Assembly: GCA_038321965.1 (NCBI GenBank)
Contig: JBBQFL010000002.1
Coordinates: 1-64,000, forward strand
Source: UKL13-2 sp038321965
GTDB lineage: Bacteria > Pseudomonadota > Gammaproteobacteria > Burkholderiales > Usitatibacteraceae
Direction of reading: 5' to 3'
DNA length: 64,000 nt
Below the pieces are notes generated by a model. The model was not told where the DNA came from and did not search any database. It saw only the letters and a list, made by a program, of their open reading frames with translations. Position numbers and translations under genes: made by a program. This document shows, piece by piece, positions 8,804 to 17,231 of the stretch (positions are counted from its first letter, which is position 1; every line of letters begins with the position of its first letter).

Positions 8804-9652
8804 TTACAGCCTCGTAATCAAGGATGACGTGTCGAAGCGATTGCCGCCCGCAGCCTGAACTTCGCTGTAAAACTGGTCGATTACGGTCGTCAACGGAAGT
8901 TTCGCGCCATTACGGGTGGCTTCTTCCATGCAAATCCCCAGATCCTTGCGCATCCAGTCGACCGCAAAACCAAAGTTGAATTCGCGCTTTAGCATGGTTT
9001 TGCCGCGATTTTCCATCTGCCAGGACTGCGCCGCGCCCTTGGCAATCACGTCCAGCACCAGATTTCCGTCCAATCCGGCTTTTTCGGCGAAGGCCAATCC
9101 TTCGGAAAGTGCCTGCACCAACCCGGCGATACAGATCTGATTCACCATCTTGGTCAATTGACCGGCGCCCGATTCACCCATGAGCGTGGTGGCTTTTGCA
9201 TAGCAGTCGATGACCGGTTTGGCCTGATCGAAGGCATCCTGATCGCCGCCGCACATGACGGTGAGCTGACCTTTTTCTGCACCAGCCTGTCCGCCAGACA
9301 CCGGACCATCGATAAACGGCACACCCTTAGCCTTGGCGACGCCGTAAAGATGGCGCGCAACGTCTGCCGACGCCGTCGTATGGTCGACAAGAATGGTTCC
9401 AGCTTTCATCGCGGCGATCGCGGCAATGCCGACTTCCATCAAATCCTTGTCGTTACCCACACACATCATAACCATTTTGGCGCCCGCAACGGCTTCCGCG
9501 GGCGTTTTGCCCAGAGCACCGCCGTATTGCCTCACCCAGGCGTCGGCTTTGGAGGTTGTACGGTTATAGACGGTGACATCATGACCTTTGGCCCGAAGAT
9601 GGCCAGCCATCGGATAGCCCATGACGCCCAGGCCCAGAAATGCGACTTTCAT
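8804..9652 (-). CDS. NAD(P)-dependent beta-hydroxyacid dehydrogenase (3-hydroxyisobutyrate / tartronate semialdehyde reductase family)
   Basis: A 282-residue protein with the Rossmann start MKVAFLGLGVMGYPMAGHL, the VYNRTTSKADAW segment, the substrate loop DGPVSGGQAGAEKGQLTVMCGG and the catalytic-Lys region GQLTKMVNQ near residue 167. These define the beta-hydroxyacid dehydrogenase family, which oxidises 3-hydroxyisobutyrate, reduces tartronate semialdehyde, or acts on small aldehydes. Its start overlaps the stop of the 2-hydroxyacid dehydrogenase gene by ATGA (9649-9652), so they are co-translated. Context leaves two routes open: valine breakdown beside a branched-chain transporter, or glyoxylate/hydroxypyruvate metabolism with its neighbour. 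Confidence 0.9.
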   Translation of the reverse strand: MKVAFLGLGVMGYPMAGHLRAKGHDVTVYNRTTSKADAWVRQYGGALGKTPAEAVAGAKMVMMCVGNDKDLMEVGIAAIAAMKAGTILVDHTTASADVARHLYGVAKAKGVPFIDGPVSGGQAGAEKGQLTVMCGGDQDAFDQAKPVIDCYAKATTLMGESGAGQLTKMVNQICIAGLVQALSEGLAFAEKAGLDGNLVLDVIAKGAAQSWQMENRGKTMLKREFNFGFAVDWMRKDLGICMEEATRNGAKLPLTTVIDQFYSEVQAAGGNRFDTSSLITRL

Positions 9653-10659
9653 GTCTTGCTCCAGAGTTTTACGTTAACGAGATTCGGCGGTCGACCACCA
9701 CCCAGTGATACCGACATATTGTCCGCCGCCAGCGCGGCCATGCGCATCCGCGTCGTGCGCGTCGCGCTGCCGATGTGAGGCGTGAGAACGACATTATCGA
9801 GTTTGAGAAAAGCCGGATTCAACGCCGGCTCACCCTCGAAAACATCGACGCCCGCGCCGGCAATGCGTTGCGTTTTTAGCGCGGCGATCAGTGCCACATC
9901 ATCAACGACGCCACCGCGCGCGGTGTTGATCAGGATGGAAGTAGGTTTCATCAGCGCGATGTCTGCGGCTTGAATGAAATGGTGCGTAGCTGGCGAATAC
10001 GGCACCATCACCACCACGAAATCGCTTTCGCGCAGGATGTCCTGTTTGCTCGTGTAATGCACGTTCAGTTTTGCTTCGGTTACTGCGTCGAGTTGCGTGC
10101 GGTTGTGATAGCGCACGTTCATTTCAAATCCTGACGCACGGCGCGCAATCGTCTGGCCGATGCGGCCCATGCCGATGATGCCGAGCGAGGCATGATGGAT
10201 ATCGGACCCCAGCCATTGTTGCAGCGCGAAGCCCTTTTTCCATTCGCCGTTGCGTAGTCGCCTCTCGGCTTCGGTGATGCGCCGCGCGGTGGCCATCAAC
10301 AGCGCAAAAGCAAGATCTGCGGTGGTGTCATCGAGCACACCGGGCGTATTGGTGACCATGACGCCGCGTTTGCTTGCCTCAGTCACGTCGATGTTGTTGT
10401 AACCCACAGCGATATTGCTGATTACCCTCACCGACGGGCATGCGTCGAAGAACGCAACATCAACGGTGTCGCCGATGCAGGTCATCACGCCGACACATCC
10501 TGCCGCCCTGGCACGCAACGCCGCCGGTGTCAGAATTTCGTCGTCGGCATTATGGTCAACGTCCGCATGACGAGACAGGGTTTCCAGCACCTCGGGGAAA
10601 AGCGAACGCGTGACCAGCAGTTTTGGCCTGGGGCCGCCAGCGTTAATCAGCTGCGACAT
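9649..10659 (-). CDS. D-2-hydroxyacid dehydrogenase (glyoxylate/hydroxypyruvate reductase type)
   Basis: A 336-residue enzyme of standard length. It has the NAD-binding GIIGMGRIGQTIARRA, the family signature around NTARGGVVDD with catalytic Arg near 246, Glu in FEGEP near 276 and His in LTPHIGSAT near 294. The nearest functional group by eye is glyoxylate reductase/D-glycerate dehydrogenase, which interconverts glyoxylate and glycolate or hydroxypyruvate and D-glycerate. It starts six bases after the livF stop and overlaps the next dehydrogenase, so transporter and enzymes look like one transcript. This raises the possibility that the imported solute is a hydroxy or keto acid. Confidence 0.9.
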   Translation of the reverse strand: MSQLINAGGPRPKLLVTRSLFPEVLETLSRHADVDHNADDEILTPAALRARAAGCVGVMTCIGDTVDVAFFDACPSVRVISNIAVGYNNIDVTEASKRGVMVTNTPGVLDDTTADLAFALLMATARRITEAERRLRNGEWKKGFALQQWLGSDIHHASLGIIGMGRIGQTIARRASGFEMNVRYHNRTQLDAVTEAKLNVHYTSKQDILRESDFVVVMVPYSPATHHFIQAADIALMKPTSILINTARGGVVDDVALIAALKTQRIAGAGVDVFEGEPALNPAFLKLDNVVLTPHIGSATRTTRMRMAALAADNMSVSLGGGRPPNLVNVKLWSKT

Positions 10660-10665
10660 AAACGG

Positions 10666-11382
10666 CTAGCCGCCTAGATAGGCTGCTTTGACAGCGGGAT
10701 CATCGCGCAATTTCTCGGCCGGCCCGCTGACAGCAATACGGCCGTTCTCCAGCACGTAGCCGTGATCTGCAACTTTCAGCGCAGCTGCGGCAAATTGCTC
10801 GACCAGCAGCATGGTCACACCGCGCTCCTTCAAATTGCGAATGATGCGAAAGACTTCTTCAACCAGAATCGGCGCCAGGCCCATCGAAGGTTCATCGAGC
10901 AGAATCACGTCCGGATTCAGCATCACTGCCCGCGCCATCGCCAGCATTTGCTGTTCGCCGCCCGATAGGGTGCCCGCAAGCTGTGTACGGCGTTCCTTCA
11001 ATCGCGGGAAAAGCTCCATCGCTTTTTCAAGATCGCCATTTACGTCCCCTTTGGGGCGTGAACGCGTGAGCCGCGGAAAGGCCCCTAGCAACAAGTTATC
11101 GTTGACGGTCATCGTCGAAAACACCCGGCGGCCTTCCGGCGAATGTGCGAGGCCGGCCCGGCTGATGCGATGCGAATCCAGTCCGGTAATGTCTTTTCCG
11201 CCCAGCATAACGGTTCCGGAAACGGGTTTGATCATCCCCGAGATGGCTCGCATGGTGGTGGTCTTGCCCGCGCCGTTAGAGCCGATGAGCGTGACAACCT
11301 TGCCTTTGGGCACTTCCAGCGAAATGCCGTGCAGCACTTCAACTTTGCCGTACGCCGCGTGCAGATTCGAAATCGATAACAT
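10666..11382 (-). CDS. livF: Branched-chain amino acid-type ABC transporter ATP-binding protein LivF
   Basis: A 238-residue ATPase with Walker A GSNGAGKTT (34-42), signature LSGGEQQMLAMARA, Walker B VILLDEPSMGL and the C-terminal DHGYVLENGRIAVSG typical of LivF. It powers import with the LivG part of the fused protein encoded upstream. The gap to livMG is 26 bases. All catalytic motifs are intact. The substrate cannot be read from the ATPase. Confidence 0.93.
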   Translation of the reverse strand: MLSISNLHAAYGKVEVLHGISLEVPKGKVVTLIGSNGAGKTTTMRAISGMIKPVSGTVMLGGKDITGLDSHRISRAGLAHSPEGRRVFSTMTVNDNLLLGAFPRLTRSRPKGDVNGDLEKAMELFPRLKERRTQLAGTLSGGEQQMLAMARAVMLNPDVILLDEPSMGLAPILVEEVFRIIRNLKERGVTMLLVEQFAAAALKVADHGYVLENGRIAVSGPAEKLRDDPAVKAAYLGG

Positions 11383-11408
11383 GCTTTGCCTCTATTCCGT
11401 TTTTTGGT

Positions 11409-13373
11409 TTACGCGTGCGCAGCATCAAGCGTGGTGTCATCCGCACTGCCACCCAGATACGCCTCGATCACTTTGGGATCTGATTGCACCAACGCCGGTC
11501 GTTCCTCGGCAATTTTCTGGCCAAAGTCGAGCACCGTCACGATGTCGGAGATCGTCATCACGACGTCCATATGATGTTCGATCAGGATAATGGTGATGCC
11601 GTGGTCGCGAATCTTTCGAATAATCTCGATCAACTCCTTGATATCAGGCGCCGTCAGGCCAGCCGCAGGCTCATCCAGCAACATCAAACTGGGATCCAAG
11701 CCAAGAGCGCGACCGATTTCCAGCAGACGCTGCTTTCCATAAGGCAGATTACGGGCCTCCTCAAGTGCGAGGTCCGCAAGACCGACGAACTGCAGGATGC
11801 CGGCGGCACGTTCCTGCGCAGCGCGCTCTTCTTCGCGGTAACGACGTGTGTTGAACAGGATATCGAACAGCGTGCTGCGAAATGTGTGATGCAGGCCAAC
11901 GAGTACGTTTTCGGTCGCGGTCATTTCGCCGAATAGCTGGACATTTTGAAATGTGCGCGCGATACCGGCCAAGGCGATTTGCGATGGCGTATTTCCAACA
12001 ATCGAGCGGCCATTGAATGTCACCGTCCCATCGGTGGGACGATAGATGCCGGTGAGCACGTTCATCATGGTGCTTTTGCCCGAGCCGTTGGGACCGATCA
12101 GCCCATGTATCGCGCCTTTTGCGACATGCAGGTCGACCGCGTTGAGCGCCTTCAGGCCGCCGAACTGCATCAGGATGTTGTTTGCCTCAAGGAGATTGCC
12201 GGAACCATCCACTGCCTTTGCAGGGGGGGCCCAGGTGCGTGAGGCGTCGCCGGACGTACCGATGGCATCGGCTGCAACCCGGCGGGGCCACAGCTTATCC
12301 GCAGCACCGCGTAAGTAGCCGACGATTCCGTCCTGCAGGTAGTAAACGACAAACAGGGTCATGCAGCCAAATATCGTCAACCGCCAATCGACAATATTTT
12401 GGAGGTAATACGAGAACACCGCCATGCCGATGACCGACACCACCGGTACAACGACTTCGCGTAACGTCTTCTGCTTTTTCGCCAATAAAACCGCTGCCAG
12501 CACCACGCCGATAACCGCTGCGGCCGTCGCAATACCGCGAAACAGACTAATGTCCGAGAGCAGACTTGGCAAGGTCACCACAATCAACGCCCCCAACAGG
12601 GGACCGCTTCTGGTTTTGCGCCCGCCCATGATGACCGCCAGCAGAAACAAAATGGTCAACTCGAAATTGTAAGTATTCGGTGAAATATATTCTTCCGAAT
12701 AGGTGTACAGACTGCCCGCAAGCCCCGCTAGTGCGGCGCTAATGACGAAGGCATATACCTTGTAACGGTAGACCGAAACGCCCATGCAATCGCAAGCAAC
12801 CGGACTGTCGCGAAGTGCCTGGAATGCGCGGCCCAAGTGGGAACGAAGAATCCGGTTAACCGCGATCAGCGCCAGCACCATCAGGATCGCAACGAAGTAA
12901 AAATACTCCAGTTCGTTGAGCTTGTGACCCAATAATGATGGCTTGGGTACCTTGATCCCAAGCGGCCCTTCCGTCAGGAACGTCATTTCGTTGATGAGGA
13001 TTTGACAAATGGTGCCGAAGGCTAGCGTCACCATGGCCAGATAAGGCCCCGTGACGCGCAACGCGGGCAGCGCAAGTAAAGCGCCAAAAATAGCAGTCAC
13101 ACCAATACTCGCGGCCACCACCAGCAACACATACGGCACGCCGAACTTAAAAAAGAAAATGCCCGCCGTATAAGAACCGATACCGAACAGGCCGGCGTGG
13201 CCCAGCGAAACTTCACCCGTGTAGCCGACGACGATGTCGAGCCCGAACAACAGGATCGCGTAGATGAGGATCGTTTCGGCGAGGTGAATGTAATAAGGGT
13301 TGTGTACGGCAATCGGAAAGATCGCCAACAAGGCGATACCGGTGACGTACATGCCGAATCTCTTCTTGTTCAT
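11409..13373 (-). CDS. livMG: Fused ABC transporter permease/ATPase (LivM-LivG fusion)
   Basis: A 654-residue fusion. The N-terminal about 345 residues are a LivM-type inner-membrane permease with many hydrophobic spans and the family segment GYTGEVSLGHAGLFGIGSYT. A polar linker (about 350-390, including RRVAADAIGTSGDASRTW) leads to a LivG-type ATPase with Walker A GPNGSGKST near 427, LPYGKQRLLEIGRAL as the signature region and Walker B LMLLDEPAAGL. LivM and LivG are separate proteins in E. coli; fusion occurs in some Proteobacteria. The stop of livH lies four bases before its start, so translation is probably coupled. Confidence 0.92.
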   Translation of the reverse strand: MNKKRFGMYVTGIALLAIFPIAVHNPYYIHLAETILIYAILLFGLDIVVGYTGEVSLGHAGLFGIGSYTAGIFFFKFGVPYVLLVVAASIGVTAIFGALLALPALRVTGPYLAMVTLAFGTICQILINEMTFLTEGPLGIKVPKPSLLGHKLNELEYFYFVAILMVLALIAVNRILRSHLGRAFQALRDSPVACDCMGVSVYRYKVYAFVISAALAGLAGSLYTYSEEYISPNTYNFELTILFLLAVIMGGRKTRSGPLLGALIVVTLPSLLSDISLFRGIATAAAVIGVVLAAVLLAKKQKTLREVVVPVVSVIGMAVFSYYLQNIVDWRLTIFGCMTLFVVYYLQDGIVGYLRGAADKLWPRRVAADAIGTSGDASRTWAPPAKAVDGSGNLLEANNILMQFGGLKALNAVDLHVAKGAIHGLIGPNGSGKSTMMNVLTGIYRPTDGTVTFNGRSIVGNTPSQIALAGIARTFQNVQLFGEMTATENVLVGLHHTFRSTLFDILFNTRRYREEERAAQERAAGILQFVGLADLALEEARNLPYGKQRLLEIGRALGLDPSLMLLDEPAAGLTAPDIKELIEIIRKIRDHGITIILIEHHMDVVMTISDIVTVLDFGQKIAEERPALVQSDPKVIEAYLGGSADDTTLDAAHA

Positions 13374-13377
13374 CAGG

Positions 13378-14268
13378 CTATACCTTCTTGATCGCGGCTT
13401 TGCCGAACAACCCGGCCGGCTTGACGGCCAACACCAGCAACAGCAGCAAAAGCCCCGGCACTTCCTTGTAGCCGGTCGAAATATAAAAGCCCGTCAGCGT
13501 CTCGGAAACACCAAGTATGAGCCCCCCAACCACAGCGCCCATGCCAGAGGTCAGGCCGCCGATGATCGCGACGGCGAACGCCTTCAGACCCAGCGACGTT
13601 CCCATCGTTGCCCCAGTGAGCGTGAGCGGTGCGACCAGTACCCCGGCGAAAGCGGCAGTCGCTGATGAAAGCGCGTAGGAAAACGTAATCACTGCGCCGG
13701 TATTTATGCCCATCAGCCCAGCAGCATCCGGGTCGTTGGAGGTGGCAACAACGGCCTTGCCGTAAATGGATTTGCGATTAAACACTTCGACAGCAAGCAT
13801 CATCGCAATGGCGCCGACGACGACCAACACTTGCATTAGCTGAACGTTGGCGCCGAACACCTGGAATGGCGTGGCCGACACCGGCGAGGGGAAGGTGAGA
13901 TCGTCCTTACCCCAAATATTCTCTGCGACATTCTTGAAGATGATGGCCAGTGCAATCGTGGACATGATCCAGCCGAATTCGGATTTTGTTTTGACCGAGG
14001 GCCGCACACCGATCCACTCGACAACGGCACCTTGAACGGCACCGAAGATGATCACCAGCGGAATCATCAACCAGTAGTTCAAGTAGGGGCCGCCATGAAT
14101 CGTGCTGACCAGGCTAAGTCCAACCAGTGCACCCAGCATCAACGCTTCACCCTGACCAAAATTGAGCGTGCCGGATGTTGCGAAGGTCAATTGATAACCG
14201 AACGCAATCACAGCGTAAATCATGCCGAGGGCGACGCCACTAAAGAGGAGCTGCAGCAAAATTTCCAT
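13378..14268 (-). CDS. livH: Branched-chain amino acid-type ABC transporter permease LivH
   Basis: A 296-residue integral membrane protein with about eight hydrophobic spans. LivH-type segments are FGYQLTFATSGTLNFGQGEALMLGA near the N-terminus and LKAFAVAIIGGLTSGMGAVVGG toward the C-terminus. It pairs with the LivM half of the fused protein to form the inner-membrane channel. It lies downstream of livK with a 170-base gap that holds a stem-loop (14377-14403), which probably reduces transcription of the permease and ATPase genes relative to the binding protein. Confidence 0.92.
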   Translation of the reverse strand: MEILLQLLFSGVALGMIYAVIAFGYQLTFATSGTLNFGQGEALMLGALVGLSLVSTIHGGPYLNYWLMIPLVIIFGAVQGAVVEWIGVRPSVKTKSEFGWIMSTIALAIIFKNVAENIWGKDDLTFPSPVSATPFQVFGANVQLMQVLVVVGAIAMMLAVEVFNRKSIYGKAVVATSNDPDAAGLMGINTGAVITFSYALSSATAAFAGVLVAPLTLTGATMGTSLGLKAFAVAIIGGLTSGMGAVVGGLILGVSETLTGFYISTGYKEVPGLLLLLLVLAVKPAGLFGKAAIKKV

Positions 14269-14376
14269 GATTTACTTTCGAAGCGGACTGGCACTCGCAA
14301 GAGGGCTGGCCAAATATTTTTGATCAACGCCCGTGAGCAATCGATCAAATCAAGTCATTGCACAGGCACACATGAA

Positions 14377-14403
14377 AAGGCGGCAGTCTTGAGCCGCCGC
14401 CTT
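14377..14403 (-). terminator. Stem-loop between livK and livH (attenuating terminator)
   Basis: On the minus strand AAGGCGGC and GCCGCCTT pair over 8 bases around an 11-base loop, followed by TTC. It lies between the livK stop (14439) and livH start. Such partial terminators are common after binding-protein genes, which are needed in excess. Confidence 0.6.
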
Positions 14404-14438
14404 CCATTTTCCAGATGAAACTGTCAATCGAGAAGAAA

Positions 14439-15599
14439 CTACTTGGCGTGTATTACACGCCCGTTTTCCACTTGCCCCATGACTGGCATACCGGCCTTGA
14501 TCGCCTCGTGATCGTCGTGGGTGAAGGGCTTGTCGTAGCTTGCAACCACACCTTCGACCTTCTCCTTCAGGTTTTCTAGCGCTTCACGTACCTTTGGACC
14601 GTCCGTCGTTCCGGCCTGCTTGATTGCCGATGCGAGGATATAGATGGAATCGTAACCCTGAGCGGCAGAAACGGGGGATGAGATCCGGTTGTTCGGCGGT
14701 TTGTAGGCGGCCAGATAAGCGTCGATAAATGCCTTGCGCTTGGGCGTATTGCCGTCTTGAATGAAAGTTTGCGGCATGCGCGCACCGTCACCGTTCTTGC
14801 CAGCGTTGTCGATGAAGTTACCCATCGACAATGTCCAGGAACCCAGCATCGGTACTTTCCACCCCAGTTTTTCCATGCCGTTGGCGATCTGTGCAAGCTC
14901 AGGACCAATGCCATAGGTAATCACGACTTCCGCGCCTGCCTGCTTTGACTTCAACAACTGGGCGGTCATGTCGACGTCCTTGATGTTGTATTTCTCGACC
15001 GCAACCGCTTTGATGCCTTTTGTGGCGAGCGTGCGCTCAAGGTCTTCACGTCCAAGCTGACCATAGTTGGTTGAGTCGGCAAGGATCGCCACTTTCGTAT
15101 ATTTGCGCTTCAAAACTTCGTCGACGATCATTCCTGATTGAATCGTATCGTTGGCAGATGTACGGAAGATGTAGTTGTCAGGAAACTCCGGTGGCAGGAA
15201 CTGCTTGGTGACGATCGAGCCCGTCGAAACATTGTTCATCACCGGAATTTTCGCTTCCTGATAGAACCGTTGCGAGGCTAGCGACACGCCGGTATTGATG
15301 AATCCGACCGTAGCGACAACCTTTTCCTTGTTGATCAGTTCCTGCGCGATTTGTACACCGCGTTCGTTCTTGGCTTCATCGTCGCGTTCAACAAGTTCGA
15401 ACTTGCGGCCCAGAACGCCGCCCTTTGCGTTGATTTCCGTGACGGCAAGCTTGACGCCGTCGCGCATGGAAACGCCCATCGGGCTTGACCCCCCGGTGAA
15501 CGGGCCGGACAAGCCGATCTTGATATTATCGGCGGCTGACGCTGCGAAGGAAATCGCAGCGGCTGTTGCTACTAAAAGTGCTTTGACGTGAAAATTCAT
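14439..15599 (-). CDS. livK: Periplasmic substrate-binding protein of the Liv-type ABC transporter
   Basis: A 386-residue protein. The start at 15599 (MNFHVKALLVATAAAISFAA) is chosen because GGAGGA stands seven bases before it; the longer frame begins with a TTG whose next codons are the ribosome-binding site itself. A signal peptide of about 25 residues ends in AASA. Mature-protein segments include IKIGLSGPFTGGSSPMGVSM, GVQIAQELINKEKV and VEKYNIKDVDMTAQLLK, typical of type I periplasmic binding proteins. Ligand class (branched-chain, aromatic or other carboxylates) cannot be assigned; the downstream hydroxyacid dehydrogenases suggest looking beyond leucine and valine. Confidence 0.92.
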   Translation of the reverse strand: MNFHVKALLVATAAAISFAASAADNIKIGLSGPFTGGSSPMGVSMRDGVKLAVTEINAKGGVLGRKFELVERDDEAKNERGVQIAQELINKEKVVATVGFINTGVSLASQRFYQEAKIPVMNNVSTGSIVTKQFLPPEFPDNYIFRTSANDTIQSGMIVDEVLKRKYTKVAILADSTNYGQLGREDLERTLATKGIKAVAVEKYNIKDVDMTAQLLKSKQAGAEVVITYGIGPELAQIANGMEKLGWKVPMLGSWTLSMGNFIDNAGKNGDGARMPQTFIQDGNTPKRKAFIDAYLAAYKPPNNRISSPVSAAQGYDSIYILASAIKQAGTTDGPKVREALENLKEKVEGVVASYDKPFTHDDHEAIKAGMPVMGQVENGRVIHAK

Positions 15600-15810
15600 A
15601 TGCTCCTCCAAAATGGTTTTATTAACTTACCTGATGCCGGCAGTCTAGGTTGCGTCTGCGCGCAACTTTTTACCCTGCCTGGATCGATACGAATGATGCT
15701 TGGACTCCAGCATGGCGACACTACTCTTCATGGTAGTCGGCCACTACTTGTTACGCAATAGGCCCTTGTCAATAAAATGTCGCAGCCATTATTATCAAAA
15801 TAAAATTGTG

Positions 15811-15892
15811 CACCGCAGCAAGTTATCTAGGTGACTGAAGCAACTACCTCGCCAGATAGGGTTCGACGACGCTGTTCGCTTTTCCCTATGCC
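15811..15892 (+). ncRNA. Candidate structured 5' leader (possible ion-sensing riboswitch) of nhaA
   Basis: Upstream of nhaA, TATCT (15824-15828) can pair with AGATA (15854-15858) around a nested AGGT/ACCT stem. Alternatively ATAGGG (15856-15861) can pair with CCCTAT (15884-15889). The two stems share bases 15856-15858 and exclude each other, which is how a switch is built. The unpaired GACTGAAGC and TTCGACGACGC look like conserved RNA rather than spacer. Lithium/sodium-sensing nhaA leaders are known in Proteobacteria, but I cannot match the consensus from memory, so the class is a guess. The rest of 15600-15929 shows no gene. Confidence 0.45.
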
Positions 15893-15929
15893 AAAATCGA
15901 AATTTTAAATTGCCTCTATTAAATACCCC

Positions 15930-17111
15930 ATGACATCAGCCCAACAAATATTGTCAAACACGTTCAAGCAGTTTTTCGATTCGGAAAAATCGGCGGGGGT
16001 GTTACTCATCGTTTGCACAGTCCTCTCCCTGGTGATTACCAACTCCTCGTTCGGCGGCGATTACCTGAATTTCTGGCAAAGACAGGTGGCCGGCTTGAGC
16101 ATCGAGCTTTGGGTAAACGACGCCCTGATGGCCATTTTCTTTTTGCTCATCGGTCTAGAACTCGAGCGCGAGCTTTACGTCGGTGAGCTATCCGATTTCA
16201 GGAATGCGCTACTGCCGATTTTCGCGGCCATCGGTGGTATGGCAGTGCCGGCATTAATCCATTTTTCGCTGAACAGCGGCACGCCGACGCAGCCGGGCAT
16301 CGGCATTCCGGTCGCCACCGATATCGCGTTTGCGCTGGGCGTTCTGGCGATTCTAGGCAAGCGCATTCCAGCATCGCTGAAGGTTTTTGTCGTGGCGTTC
16401 GCGGTCATCGACGATCTTGGTGCGATCATCGTCATCGCCGCGTTTTACACAGTACAACTTTCAGCATGGTATTTGGCCGGCGCATTGGCCGTTTGGGCAA
16501 TCCTGATCATGCTCAATCGTGCGTTCAGGATAATGTCCCTCATCCCCTATTTGTTCGGCGGCGCGCTGATGTGGTTTCTGATGTTGAAGTCCGGCATCCA
16601 CGCCACAATCGCGGGTGTCTTGCTGGCGTTCGCCATTCCGTTTTCGGCCAGGGACGACGACGCGACCTCCCCCTCGCACCGGCTGGAACACGCCTTGCAC
16701 AAACCCGTTGCGTTCATCATCTTGCCGATTTTCGCACTCGCCAATACCGGCGTGCTGGTTGGCGCGGATTGGGTGCTGAGTATTTCAGCAATGAATGGTG
16801 TCGGCATCATCGCCGGGCTGATGGTGGGCAAGCCGCTGGGCGTGACTTTGTTATGTTTTGCCGCAGTCGCATGCGGTATATGCCGTTTGCCACCTGATCT
16901 GAAATGGCGGCATGTCTTTGGCGCAGGCATTTTAGGCGGCATCGGATTTACGATGTCGATCTTCATCACCAATCTCGCGTTCGCCGGCAATCTGCCCGCG
17001 ATCAACGCATCAAAGATGGCAATTCTGTTGGCGTCTTTGGCTGCGGGTGCACTGGGTTACATTTGGTTGCGGGTGTTTTGCAAACCCATGCAATTGCGGC
17101 CGGAACATTAG
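15930..17111 (+). CDS. nhaA: Na+/H+ antiporter NhaA
   Basis: A 393-residue inner-membrane protein with about 12 spans, the size of E. coli NhaA. Family landmarks are NDALMAIFFLLIGLELEREL, ATDIAFALGVLAIL and the paired aspartates in AFAVIDDLGAIIVIA that bind the ion, followed by LKSGIHATIAGVLLAFAIP. NhaA exchanges two protons for one Na+ or Li+ and protects against salt at alkaline pH. The gene has a 330-base upstream gap with a possible switch-like leader and faces a second, unrelated Na+/H+ antiporter gene across a palindromic terminator. Confidence 0.96.
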   Translation: MTSAQQILSNTFKQFFDSEKSAGVLLIVCTVLSLVITNSSFGGDYLNFWQRQVAGLSIELWVNDALMAIFFLLIGLELERELYVGELSDFRNALLPIFAAIGGMAVPALIHFSLNSGTPTQPGIGIPVATDIAFALGVLAILGKRIPASLKVFVVAFAVIDDLGAIIVIAAFYTVQLSAWYLAGALAVWAILIMLNRAFRIMSLIPYLFGGALMWFLMLKSGIHATIAGVLLAFAIPFSARDDDATSPSHRLEHALHKPVAFIILPIFALANTGVLVGADWVLSISAMNGVGIIAGLMVGKPLGVTLLCFAAVACGICRLPPDLKWRHVFGAGILGGIGFTMSIFITNLAFAGNLPAINASKMAILLASLAAGALGYIWLRVFCKPMQLRPEH

Positions 17112-17163
17112 TATCCGGTAGTGTCGACCAATTCCGACTTGGCGACTACCCAAAAAAATCAAC

Positions 17164-17229
17164 AAACTCCAGCATTGGTGCACTTTTTCGGGCGTTTTCG
17201 TCTGAAAACGCCCACCAATGCTGGAGTTT
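17164..17229. terminator. 66-base palindromic repeat, probable bidirectional terminator (family B copy 2)
   Basis: Perfect 17-base arms AAACTCCAGCATTGGTG (17164-17180) and CACCAATGCTGGAGTTT (17213-17229) enclose a second stem GGGCGTTTTC/GAAAACGCCC. It ends three bases before the stop of the NhaD-like gene and lies 52 bases after the nhaA stop. The outer 14 bases and total length equal those of the copy at 7492, while the inner stems differ in sequence but keep pairing. Confidence 0.8.
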
Positions 17230-17231
17230 GA

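Noticed and set aside
15700..15722. GGACTCCAGCATGGCG as another family B palindrome
   Set aside because: Only about 12 bases resemble the arm and no matching second arm lies at the 66-base distance.
15856..15872. GGGTTCGACGAC resembling a tRNA T-arm
   Set aside because: No acceptor, D-arm or anticodon stem can be built around it.
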